Positions 1-6,781 of a stretch of DNA of 16,229 nucleotides are shown piece by piece. This DNA is from Candidatus Saccharimonadota bacterium. GTDB lineage: Bacteria > Patescibacteriota > Saccharimonadia > UBA4664. The stretch is taken from positions 1 to 16,229 of the forward strand of contig JARIHM010000004.1 in NCBI GenBank assembly GCA_029288275.1, read 5' to 3'. The notes below the pieces were generated by a model that had not been told where the DNA came from, searched no databases, and saw nothing but the letters and a program-made list of their open reading frames with translations. The position numbers and the translations under genes were made by a program. Each line of letters opens with the position of its first letter. The stretch's first letter is position 1.

Positions 1-1347
1 CTCGCGAGCCGATTGGCGCAGTCGGAAGCCTAAAAAACTGACGGCGGAGAGGAAGATAAAGAAGATAAACCCGTTCACAATATTGAAATCGAGCTTAAAG
101 AGAATCCAGCTCAGCAAACCAAACGAGATCAGGAAACCAACCGCATAAATACCGCTAAACACCGCGTTGAGGCTCGATGAAGCTACCCGCCGCCTCACGC
201 GGTATTCCACCGGCTGACCACCCTGGTACAAAATACGATCCACAAACGAGGCCACCGCCTCAGTGTCATGACGGTCCGGCTCAGGCATTCGCAGACTCAG
301 GAGGATCATGTAGACCACTGGGAACAATATATTCGCCATAAGTGGCAGCCAGGCAATGTGGCCATGAGCAAAAATATCGTAGGGCACCTCAAGAGCCACT
401 CCGATCAGTACCTTAGTAATGAGGACGAATAGAATCGTTTTGGCAATGCGATTATTAAGCCGCTTGTGCAGTAGCGTATACTGATGCTGACAAATACGCT
501 TAATCCGGGCCAAGGTCTCGGACCGGTTAGCGAGCGTTAGGGTCGTGGCGCTGTCACTAGCTACAAGTTCGCGCAAGATTCGCAACGGCGCACCGTAGCG
601 ATTAATGAGCCGAAACAGCTGGTTGGTTCGCGCCGATTGATACTGCGTGTCAATGAGCTGGTTAGCGGCTATAAAGTGCGGTACGGTCTCCGCCGTCAGA
701 CCAGGCAGGCTGGCAGCCAGGCAGTAATAACGAGTGGTAGCAATATCCGATTTAAAGATAGCCCGCTGCACGGCACAATAGAGCGCAATCTGGTAGGCCT
801 GCGTGTTCTCGCCCTCCTGGTGGGCCAGCTGGGGGTCCATGGCTCCAAGGTAATGCTCATAAGCAAAGGCCATGAACACGGCCAAACGGCGGTTAGGCGC
901 TAAGAGGTCCTCAATCTGGACTGAGGCAATCTGAAACACCCAGCGATTGATTGCACTGCGGCTAACCTCACCCAATTGAGCGGCTTGACCTAGCAGCTCG
1001 GCATAACGACCTAGGAGCTGGTCAATCTGCCCCACGCGTGCCACCGGCACGGTGTCGTTGGCCAGATAGCCAGCCTGCGTTAGCTCGGTAATAAGATCGG
1101 CCCCCACCGGCCGGAACCGACGCAAATCAACTGAGCGGTTTAAATAGCGCTCAATAGCACTGCGCAATAGGAGGTGGTGCTCACGGTACTCGGCGGCATT
1201 GCGCAACTGTTCATAAGCAAAATAAAACGTAGTGCCGATGCTAGCAACGTGGAAGGCTTGACTCTGCTCAGGAGGCGCAGCCGCTGGAATAGCCGCCAAG
1301 TGGGCCGCTAGCCGTTCGGCCGAAGGAGTAAGGGATGATTCCTGCAT
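1..1347 (-). CDS. Large uncharacterised multi-pass membrane protein, partial (C-terminus outside window)
   Basis: An uninterrupted reading frame of 449 codons runs from an ATG at 1347 to the left edge without a stop, so the C-terminus is missing. I do not recognise the family. Residues about 1-295 look soluble and mostly helical, rich in Ala, Leu, Gln and Arg. At least four hydrophobic segments follow, near residues 303-320, 333-352, 395-417 and 423-442, with a charged loop (about 354-392) between the second and third. This suggests a cytosolic helical domain fused to a membrane domain. The start is supported by a perfect TATAAT seven bases upstream and by the absence of a Shine-Dalgarno site, as expected for a leaderless transcript. 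It lies downstream of the carbonic-anhydrase-like gene in the same direction but is separated from it by a terminator. No function is assigned. Confidence 0.85.
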   Translation of the reverse strand, partial: MQESSLTPSAERLAAHLAAIPAAAPPEQSQAFHVASIGTTFYFAYEQLRNAAEYREHHLLLRSAIERYLNRSVDLRRFRPVGADLITELTQAGYLANDTVPVARVGQIDQLLGRYAELLGQAAQLGEVSRSAINRWVFQIASVQIEDLLAPNRRLAVFMAFAYEHYLGAMDPQLAHQEGENTQAYQIALYCAVQRAIFKSDIATTRYYCLAASLPGLTAETVPHFIAANQLIDTQYQSARTNQLFRLINRYGAPLRILRELVASDSATTLTLANRSETLARIKRICQHQYTLLHKRLNNRIAKTILFVLITKVLIGVALEVPYDIFAHGHIAWLPLMANILFPVVYMILLSLRMPEPDRHDTEAVASFVDRILYQGGQPVEYRVRRRVASSSLNAVFSGIYAVGFLISFGLLSWILFKLDFNIVNGFIFFIFLSAVSFLGFRLRQSARE

Positions 1348-1360
1348 GTTGGGTATTATA
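1348..1360 (-). promoter_or_regulatory. -10 box of a likely leaderless promoter for the 1-1347 gene
   Basis: On the minus strand a perfect TATAAT (1355-1360) is followed by exactly seven bases and then the ATG at 1347, so transcription would begin at or next to the start codon. The -35 is weak: TTGCAG lies 20 bases upstream, which is too far. No Shine-Dalgarno sequence fits between the box and the ATG. Confidence 0.55.
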
Positions 1361-1395
1361 TCGCTATTAGATTAATTGTGCTGCAATAAAGAGAA

Positions 1396-1422
1396 GCGCC
1401 CGCCGGAAGATCCGGCGGGCGC
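1396..1422 (-). terminator. Rho-independent terminator after the carbonic-anhydrase-like gene
   Basis: A perfect 12-bp GC-rich stem (GCGCCCGCCGGA with its complement) closes a 3-nt loop. On the minus strand it is followed by a T-rich stretch (TTCTCTTTATTG). It sits 16 bases beyond the stop of the 1438-1851 gene, so it should end that transcript and insulate the 1-1347 gene. Confidence 0.8.
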
Positions 1423-1437
1423 CACAAAGCCAGAGGG

Positions 1438-1851
1438 CTAGACGGTCGTCAGTTCGGGCAGAGCCACCTCGTTACCCGTCAGATCCACCAAGTAGGTCTC
1501 CACCTCAAAACCCAGAGCCTCGATATTGGCCTGTGCCTGACGCAGTACCCCAGCGTGGAACGTGATCTCGTCATGGCCCGAGGCCTCATAATCAGCCTTG
1601 GCGCCGCCACAATCGAGGTGATCGATGACGACGACCTTGGTCACGCCCAGGCCCTTGAGCTTGGCGAGGCCGGCTAGCATGATATCTCGGGTATCATCTT
1701 TCACGAAGTCCAGACCAGCACCCACCCAGCGAACGTCGTAGGCGTCGCTACCGGCCACACGCTGGCGCCACTGTTCGTAGGCTCCCTTCAGGCGATCATC
1801 CACGCAGAAAATGAGAGCAGTCGTGGCCTTGTGTGCGATAGTGTTAGACAC
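1438..1851 (-). CDS. Compact beta-carbonic-anhydrase-like protein
   Basis: The 137-residue product carries the beta-class carbonic anhydrase signature: C16-x-D18-x-R20 near the N-terminus and H78-x-x-C81 followed by GG. In the family Cys, His and Cys bind zinc, and the Asp-Arg pair organises the active site that interconverts CO2 and bicarbonate. The protein is short compared with typical beta enzymes of about 200 residues, lacking much of the usual N-terminal arm and C-terminal helices, though compact family members exist. No signal peptide is visible, so it should be cytosolic. The GTG start at 1851 is chosen because GGAGGA lies about seven bases upstream. A strong promoter precedes it and a terminator follows, so it is probably a single-gene transcript divergent from the ATP synthase operon. 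It could instead be a zinc-binding relative without hydration activity. Confidence 0.8.
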   Translation of the reverse strand: MSNTIAHKATTALIFCVDDRLKGAYEQWRQRVAGSDAYDVRWVGAGLDFVKDDTRDIMLAGLAKLKGLGVTKVVVIDHLDCGGAKADYEASGHDEITFHAGVLRQAQANIEALGFEVETYLVDLTGNEVALPELTTV

Positions 1852-1896
1852 TAATGTATCCTCCGAAAAATGCTTTACCGTCGTTTGACCTCAAGA

Positions 1897-1925
1897 ATTA
1901 TAACACTTCTGACATGAAATGTCGA
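1897..1925 (-). promoter_or_regulatory. Strong sigma-70-like promoter for the carbonic-anhydrase-like gene
   Basis: On the minus strand TCGACA (1920-1925, 5 of 6 matches to TTGACA) is separated by 17 bases from a perfect TATAAT (1897-1902) that also carries an extended TG one base upstream. Transcription would start near 1890, giving a leader of about 40 nt that contains the GGAGGA ribosome site. An inverted repeat (GACAT-GAA-ATGTC, 1911-1923) overlaps the -35 box and could be an operator. Confidence 0.7.
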
Positions 1926-2009
1926 TCAAAGATGATATCGCCATCATTAAGCCACCGTAAAAGTCCTCGGTTTTCGCATTACGCGGCTCGAGCATCATCT
2001 GGGCTAAGC

Positions 2010-2038
2010 TTGCCCACGCTCAAAATATCTGGTAGGGT
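2010..2038 (+). promoter_or_regulatory. Weak candidate promoter for the ATP synthase operon
   Basis: TTGCCC (2010-2015) and TAGGGT (2033-2038) are 17 bases apart. The -10 matches only at its three most important positions (T, A, final T). The start codon at 2048 is nine bases further on, which would give a nearly leaderless message, consistent with the poor ribosome site (GAGAGAA). An alternative is TATAAC at 1899-1904 with a TTACCG 18 bases upstream. Neither is convincing. Apart from these and the divergent promoter of the minus-strand gene, the roughly 200-base intergenic region holds no gene I can support. Confidence 0.3.
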
Positions 2039-2047
2039 ACGAGAGAA

Positions 2048-2299
2048 ATGAGCAACCACAACCCGCAGCGCCAGACGGACGAGGCTAGCAGCTCCGAACA
2101 GACCGTCACTACGCTGCTTTTAACGATGGCGGACACGACTTGGCGGATGATCACCCCCACCGCTCTTTTAGCTGTACTTGCGCTCATGGCCGATCTGCAC
2201 TGGCACACCAAACCCTGGCTCACGCTGGCCAGTGTACCGGCGGGACTAGCGATCTCGGTATTACTGATTAAACGCCAACTGCGGGCGGTGGCATCATGA
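2048..2299 (+). CDS. atpZ: AtpZ/AtpI-like small membrane protein, first gene of the ATP synthase operon
   Basis: This 83-residue protein has a polar N-terminus and two hydrophobic hairpin segments (about residues 33-50 and 57-74) joined by a short loop with D49 and a Thr-x-Pro-Trp stretch at 54-57. That pattern is typical of the AtpZ/AtpI family encoded first in many F-type ATP synthase operons. Family members are reported to help c-ring assembly or Mg/Ca transport, though their exact role is unsettled. The stop overlaps the atpB start by four bases (ATGA), which implies translational coupling. The call rests on the hairpin pattern plus operon position, and sequence identity to well-studied members is probably low. 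Confidence 0.75.
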   Translation: MSNHNPQRQTDEASSSEQTVTTLLLTMADTTWRMITPTALLAVLALMADLHWHTKPWLTLASVPAGLAISVLLIKRQLRAVAS

Positions 2300-3126
2300 T
2301 GAGCTTCCTGTTGGCCAGCGATGGCCCCCATGTAAGCCTAGTGGCCGAGCCGATCTTCCAGATTGGACCACTCCAGATTCGCAACTCCATGCTGCTAGGC
2401 CTGCTCGGTACGGCGCTTATGCTATGGCTGTTCTTTTATACGGTCCAGCGGGCACGCCAGCGCCGCCACAACCGGTTGTCAATCGCTATTTTGTGGGGCT
2501 TCGAGACGTTGCTTGGCACGGTTGAGGAGGTAATGGGTTCGCGCGAGCAGGCCCGCCGAGTAGCGCCGCTCTCTCTGACCATCTTCTTTTTAGTACTCAT
2601 CAATAACTGGCTGGAGCTGTTGCCGTTTGTCGGGCCCGTGACATGGCACGGCGAGCCGTTGCTGCGCGGCTTAGCTTCCGACCTCAGTTTTACAGCGGCA
2701 CTGGCTATCATTACCATGGTGACGGCTCAGATTTGGGCCATTCGTACCCATGGCTTCTTTGGTAATCTAGGGCGCTACTTTGCCAATCCGTTCACCCAGC
2801 CCATGCATGCCTTCGAGGGTTTTTTGGAACTGATTGCTGAATTCTCAAGGCTCATTGCCCTGGCTATGCGGCTGTTTGGTAATATCTTTGGTGGCGAAGT
2901 TTTGCTTGCAGTGATGGGCTTTATTACATCGTGGGCGGCACCGCTGGCCCTGCCGCCCTTTATGCTGCTCGAACTTTTTGTGGGCGCGGTCCAGGCCTAT
3001 GTGTTCTTTATGCTCGCAACGGTATTTGTGGCGCTCGGGGCGGCACCGCATGAGATCGAGGAAGTAAGTGAGCTTAATGAGCTCCCGGCGCCGGCACAAT
3101 CCGTCGCCAAACAGGCCGGTAGCTGA
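2296..3126 (+). CDS. atpB: F-type ATP synthase subunit a (membrane proton channel)
   Basis: The 276-residue integral membrane protein forms the two proton half-channels next to the c-ring. The diagnostic helix MRLFGNIFGGE is present, with the essential arginine at R192, N196 and E201. The last helix contains QAYVFFMLATVF (Q233), matching the family's final transmembrane segment. An N-terminal segment with an I-R-N-S motif (28-31) and the NNWLELLP motif (103-110) also fit. About five or six hydrophobic helices are visible and the length is normal. The start overlaps the atpZ stop by four bases; a second ATG follows directly, so initiation could be one codon later. The C-terminal tail after residue 250 is acidic and Ala/Pro-rich. 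Confidence 0.95.
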   Translation: MMSFLLASDGPHVSLVAEPIFQIGPLQIRNSMLLGLLGTALMLWLFFYTVQRARQRRHNRLSIAILWGFETLLGTVEEVMGSREQARRVAPLSLTIFFLVLINNWLELLPFVGPVTWHGEPLLRGLASDLSFTAALAIITMVTAQIWAIRTHGFFGNLGRYFANPFTQPMHAFEGFLELIAEFSRLIALAMRLFGNIFGGEVLLAVMGFITSWAAPLALPPFMLLELFVGAVQAYVFFMLATVFVALGAAPHEIEEVSELNELPAPAQSVAKQAGS

Positions 3127-3227
3127 GGACTCATGACACTCGCTCGTTTCCTGAGCATGGAAATGGGCCGGTGCCATGGGTGCTCTCCCAGCAAGTATAC
3201 TAGGTAAAACGTAAGGAAAATTTAACG
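3127..3227 (+). promoter_or_regulatory. atpB-atpE intergenic region with a possible internal promoter and good ribosome site
   Basis: This 101-nt gap is the only sizeable one in the operon. It contains a TATACT (3196-3201) that could act as a -10 box, with only a weak -35 (GTGCCA at 3171-3176, 19 bases away). It also has short imperfect hairpins and a clear AAGGA (3213-3217) about ten bases before the atpE start. The c subunit is needed in many copies per enzyme, so extra transcription or stronger translation here would make sense. That is inference. Confidence 0.35.
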
Positions 3228-3443
3228 ATGGATGCTCTTGCATTTGGTCTCACATATTCAATCGCTGGCGGCCTCGCAGCCGTAGGCCTGGGTCTGGTTG
3301 GCGCTGCCGCCGTAGGCGCGGTGGGCCGCAACCCCGACGCGCTCGGTAAGATTCGTACCATGATGATTCTAGCTATGGGCTTCGTGGACGCGTTGGCCAT
3401 CATCGGTCTGGTAGTGGCGCTTATTATTAAGTTCCTCAAGTAG
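3228..3443 (+). CDS. atpE: F-type ATP synthase subunit c (rotor ring)
   Basis: The 71-residue protein is a helical hairpin whose copies form the rotating c-ring in the membrane. Helix 1 (about 5-32) is Gly/Ala-rich with glycines at family positions. The polar loop is R34-N35-P36, and helix 2 (about 44-70) carries the ion-binding carboxylate D54 within GFVDALAIIG. Most bacterial c subunits use Glu here, while Asp is found in enterobacteria such as E. coli. The Gln and Ser/Thr ligands typical of sodium-coupled rings are not seen around D54, so proton coupling is the likelier reading. Length is normal. A strong ribosome site precedes it and atpF follows after 16 bases. Confidence 0.95.
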   Translation: MDALAFGLTYSIAGGLAAVGLGLVGAAAVGAVGRNPDALGKIRTMMILAMGFVDALAIIGLVVALIIKFLK

Positions 3444-3459
3444 GTAGTGCTTTAGGATT

Positions 3460-3984
3460 ATGCAATTTCTTTTTAGCGACAGTGGGATTGGCGGACTCCT
3501 CGGTGCCCTTGGTATCGACTGGAAAACGCTGACGCTCAATATCCTAGCCTTTTTGGTGGTGGTCTGGGTTATGGGCAAGTTTGTGTACCCCGCGCTGATG
3601 AAGGCTCTGGACGGCAAACTGGCTGAGCTCGATGAGACCACCAAGGCGCGTAAGGCCGCCGAGCAGCAATTAGCCAAGGCCGAGGAATCGGCCGCCCAGA
3701 TTATCGCCGAGGCGCGGACTGCCGCCGAGCAGCTTGTAGCCGAGGCGCGCGATGATGCCAGTGCGCTGGCCAAAGATACCGAGCGCAAGGCTCAGGCTCA
3801 GGCCGAGCGAATCGTGGCCGAGGCGCGCGAACAGCTCGCTCAAGAGGTTCTGACCGCACGCCACGAGTTGGGCCAGGAGACTGCACGGCTGGTGGCTGAG
3901 GCCGCTGAGACCATTCTGCAAGAGAAGCTGGATGGCAACCGGGATGCGGAGTTGATTGCACGCGCGCTGGAGGGCCATAAATAA
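3460..3984 (+). CDS. atpF: F-type ATP synthase subunit b (peripheral stalk)
   Basis: The 174-residue product has one N-terminal transmembrane helix (about residues 21-42). A long, highly charged Ala/Glu/Lys/Gln-rich helix (about 50-165) follows and should form the dimeric coiled coil that links the membrane sector to the F1 head. Repeated A-E-A-R units around residues 83, 95 and 120 reflect the helical repeat and explain a run of repetitive DNA (about 3700-3830). Length is close to the usual 156-175. The stop overlaps the atpH start by one base. No second b-type gene (b') is present, so a homodimeric stalk is expected. Confidence 0.93.
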   Translation: MQFLFSDSGIGGLLGALGIDWKTLTLNILAFLVVVWVMGKFVYPALMKALDGKLAELDETTKARKAAEQQLAKAEESAAQIIAEARTAAEQLVAEARDDASALAKDTERKAQAQAERIVAEAREQLAQEVLTARHELGQETARLVAEAAETILQEKLDGNRDAELIARALEGHK

Positions 3985-4367
3985 TGGCTACCCGCACACA
4001 AGTAGCCGATTATGTGGCCACTAAGCTGAGCGCAGGCCGTTCGACGGCCGTGCGCGAGGCCGCTGCTTGGCTGGTAGCCACGGGCCGGGCACGGCAGGCC
4101 CCTTACCTGGCGCGAGATGTAGCCAAGGCCCTCAGCGAGCAGGGCTACGTGTATGCTCGCATCACTACCGCCCGGCCACTATCGGACGAGACGCGGCGAC
4201 AGATTGAGGCGTTTTTGCGTCACATCACCGGCGCCACGCAGTTGGAACTCGATACCCAGGTAGACGCGCAGCTGATCGGCGGTCTACGGCTCGAGACCCC
4301 CACCGCCGAGCTCGATGCTACCGTTCGCCGCAAGCTGGCACAATTAGTTGAAGGAGTTCAGGTATGA
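3984..4367 (+). CDS. atpH: F-type ATP synthase subunit delta, N-terminally short
   Basis: Position between atpF and atpA and the C-terminal half identify this as delta (OSCP), which ties the peripheral stalk to the top of F1. Residues about 57-125 follow the family: a beta-strand leading into a Pro-Leu-Ser segment, an amphipathic helix, an acidic strand, then the IGG motif (residues 98-100) and a final helix after an L-D-x-T-V stretch. The protein has only 127 residues, compared with about 175-180 usually. The missing part is the N-terminal helical domain, of which perhaps half remains. No upstream in-frame extension is possible without running into atpF, whose stop it overlaps by one base. 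The gene overlaps atpA by four bases (ATGA). Confidence 0.85.
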   Translation: MATRTQVADYVATKLSAGRSTAVREAAAWLVATGRARQAPYLARDVAKALSEQGYVYARITTARPLSDETRRQIEAFLRHITGATQLELDTQVDAQLIGGLRLETPTAELDATVRRKLAQLVEGVQV

Positions 4368-5911
4368 GCGATTTGAATGTAAAAGAACTGAGCCGCGAAC
4401 TCTCTCACGCGATCGCTGGCTTAAAAGCTAAAGACGGCCTCGAACAGACCGGTGTGGTGACGCGCGTGAGCGACGGCGTAGCCTGGATTTATGGCCTAAC
4501 CGACTGTGGTTTTGGCGAGGTACTCGAAATCCAGACCAGCGGTGACGGCCGGCCAGCCCAGGCCTTTGTGCTCAATCTTAACGAGGATGAACTTGGTGCC
4601 GTGCTCCTGGACAGTGAAACCGCCGTGGTGGCTGGCGCCCGCGCCCGTCTCACCGGTAAAACCCTTGAGGTGCCAGTGGGCCCCGAGCTGGTAGGCCGTG
4701 TAGTTGATCCATTAGGACGTCCGCTTGACGGCCAAGGCGACATCAAGGCCAAAGCCACCGGCCCGATCGAGCGTACTGCGCCCGGAGTCATGGACCGCAA
4801 GAGCGTCCACGAACCGCTGGCTACCGGCATTGTGGCTATCGATACCATGATTCCGATTGGCCGCGGCCAGCGTGAGCTCATCATCGGCGACCGCCAAACC
4901 GGTAAAACCGCCATCGCCATCGATACCATGATTAACCAGCACCGCCAGAATACCGGCGTCATCAATGTGTATGTGGCGATTGGCCAAAAGAGCTCCAAGG
5001 TAGCAGCACTGGTCGAGCGACTCAAGGCCGAGGGCGTGATGGAGCAGACTATCGTGGTGGCTACCAGCCCGGCCGATCCGGCCGCCCTCCTCTACTTGGC
5101 ACCCTACGCCGGTACCGCTATGGCTGAATACTTCCGCGACAAGGGCGAGCACGCGCTCATTATCTATGACGACCTCTCGAAGCACGCCGTGGCCTACCGC
5201 CAAATGTCGCTACTGCTGCGCCGGCCACCGGGCCGCGAGGCCTACCCAGGCGACGTGTTCTACCTGCATTCGCGGCTGCTGGAGCGCGCCGCCAAGCTGA
5301 GCGACGAGCTGGGTGCCGGTTCGCTGACCGCGCTGCCTATCATTGAGACCCAGGCCGGCGACATTGGCGCCTACATCCCCACCAACGTTATTTCCATTAC
5401 CGATGGTCAGATCTTCCTCGAGACCAACCTCTTTTACCAGGGCGTCCGGCCGGCCATTTCGGTGGGTCTGTCGGTCTCGCGCGTGGGTGGTAGCGCCCAA
5501 ACCAAGGCTATCAAGAGCGTAGCCGGCAGCTTGCGGCTCGATCTAGCCCAGTTCCGCGAGCTGGCCGCCTTTGCCCAGTTTGCCTCCGACCTCGATGATG
5601 ATACCAAGGCTCGCATCACCCGCGGCCGCTTGCTCACCGAGGTTCTCAAGCAAAAGCAGTACCAGCCCTACAGCCCGGCCGAGCAGGTGGTTATGCTCAC
5701 CGCCGCTACCAAGGGCGTGTTTGATGGTCTTACTAACCACAATACCGAAGAGGCCGTGCACGCGCTTCTTACCAAGGTGAAGAAGGCCTATCCTAAGCTG
5801 ATCGAATCCCTCAATGACGGCACCAAGCCGAGCGAGGATGATGTGACCGGTATTGTAAAGGTAGCTGAAGAAGTAGCCAAAACCTACGGCAAAGCGGAGG
5901 TAACAAATTAG
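4364..5911 (+). CDS. atpA: F-type ATP synthase subunit alpha
   Basis: The 515-residue non-catalytic nucleotide-binding subunit of F1 is full length. It shows the N-terminal beta-barrel (about 25-95), a P-loop GDRQTGKT (175-182), and a Walker B strand ending in D269-D270. The family-typical VSRVGGSAQ segment (371-379) has its arginine finger at R373, which reaches into the neighbouring beta catalytic site. The C-terminal helical domain runs to about 510. The start overlaps the atpH stop by four bases. All signature residues are intact, so the subunit should be functional. Confidence 0.97.
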   Translation: MSDLNVKELSRELSHAIAGLKAKDGLEQTGVVTRVSDGVAWIYGLTDCGFGEVLEIQTSGDGRPAQAFVLNLNEDELGAVLLDSETAVVAGARARLTGKTLEVPVGPELVGRVVDPLGRPLDGQGDIKAKATGPIERTAPGVMDRKSVHEPLATGIVAIDTMIPIGRGQRELIIGDRQTGKTAIAIDTMINQHRQNTGVINVYVAIGQKSSKVAALVERLKAEGVMEQTIVVATSPADPAALLYLAPYAGTAMAEYFRDKGEHALIIYDDLSKHAVAYRQMSLLLRRPPGREAYPGDVFYLHSRLLERAAKLSDELGAGSLTALPIIETQAGDIGAYIPTNVISITDGQIFLETNLFYQGVRPAISVGLSVSRVGGSAQTKAIKSVAGSLRLDLAQFRELAAFAQFASDLDDDTKARITRGRLLTEVLKQKQYQPYSPAEQVVMLTAATKGVFDGLTNHNTEEAVHALLTKVKKAYPKLIESLNDGTKPSEDDVTGIVKVAEEVAKTYGKAEVTN

Positions 5912-5913
5912 TC

Positions 5914-6780
5914 ATGGCCGCATTGCAGGGCATTAAGCGCCGGATTCGCTCCGTTACCAGCACCCGCCAGATTACCAAGGCGATGCAGTTGGTGGCGGCC
6001 AGCAAGCTGCGCCGTGCGCAAGAGGCTGCCACCGGACCACAGGCCTACATTGAGGCGGCGCGCGAAGTGCTCGTGAGATTGTCCGGTCACGCCGAAACGC
6101 AACGCCATCCCCTTTATCAGGTGCGGCCGGTCAAGCAGGCACTAGCCATTGTAATTGCAGGTGATCGTGGCATGGCCGGGGCTTACAACAGCAACATTTT
6201 TAAGGCGCTGGGCCGGCATCTGCACGAAGTAAATGTGCCGCATCAGGCCATTTGTATCGGGCGGCACGCTACTCTGCACGTAGCTCGCGCCAGCGACATC
6301 GATGAGCTGGCGGCCTACCACATCGACAGTGGTGATGCCGACACCGCCCTGGCCCAGCCCGTTCTACAAGAGGCGCTCGACCTGTTCCGCCGTGGTGAGG
6401 TTGATGCCGTATACCTGGTCTCCACGCGGTTTCACTCCACCATCAAGCAAGAGGCCAGCGTGCGCCAGCTTCTCCCTCTAACCGGCCGAACGGACGAGCC
6501 CCAAACCGATCGCGAGCTGGAGCCCAGCGCCGAGGAACTGCTCGACGTGGCTACCACTCGCCTGCTTGAGGCCGAGGTACTACAAGCCATCCTGGAAGCC
6601 CGGGCCAGCGAGCAGGCTGCCCGTATGATGGCCATGATGAACGCTACTGACAATGCCAAAGAACTCATCGAAGACCTTACCCTCACCTACAACGATGCTC
6701 GTCAAGCCGCTATTACTCAAGAACTAGCTGAAATCAGCGGCGGCGCCGAAGCAATTAGCCAATCAGGAAATGGAGCCTAA
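5914..6780 (+). CDS. atpG: F-type ATP synthase subunit gamma (central shaft)
   Basis: The 288-residue protein has the family N-terminal helix with the I-T-K-A-M motif (residues 20-24). It also has the Rossmann-like middle domain beginning near residue 75 with a G-D-R-G-M-A-G-A-Y-N segment (83-92), and the long C-terminal helix containing M-M-N-A-T-D-N-A (241-248). The two long helices form the coiled-coil shaft that rotates inside alpha3beta3. Length is normal. It begins two bases after atpA. A GGAGG (5896-5900) lies about 13 bases upstream, a little far, so coupling to atpA translation may help initiation. Confidence 0.96.
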   Translation: MAALQGIKRRIRSVTSTRQITKAMQLVAASKLRRAQEAATGPQAYIEAAREVLVRLSGHAETQRHPLYQVRPVKQALAIVIAGDRGMAGAYNSNIFKALGRHLHEVNVPHQAICIGRHATLHVARASDIDELAAYHIDSGDADTALAQPVLQEALDLFRRGEVDAVYLVSTRFHSTIKQEASVRQLLPLTGRTDEPQTDRELEPSAEELLDVATTRLLEAEVLQAILEARASEQAARMMAMMNATDNAKELIEDLTLTYNDARQAAITQELAEISGGAEAISQSGNGA

Positions 6781-6781
6781 C

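Noticed and set aside
1854..2051. 65-codon plus-strand frame before the ATP synthase operon
   Set aside because: It covers the divergent promoter of the carbonic-anhydrase-like gene, has low-complexity composition and no ribosome site, and overlaps the atpZ start out of frame.
3700..3830. Repeated GCCGAGGCGCG-like units suggesting a DNA repeat
   Set aside because: They fall in frame inside atpF and encode the A-E-A-R heptad-like repeat of the stalk coiled coil, so protein structure explains them.
4489..5025. Antisense and alternate-frame open frames across atpA (also around 5210-5780)
   Set aside because: They are serine/arginine-rich shadows of a strongly conserved gene with no independent signals.
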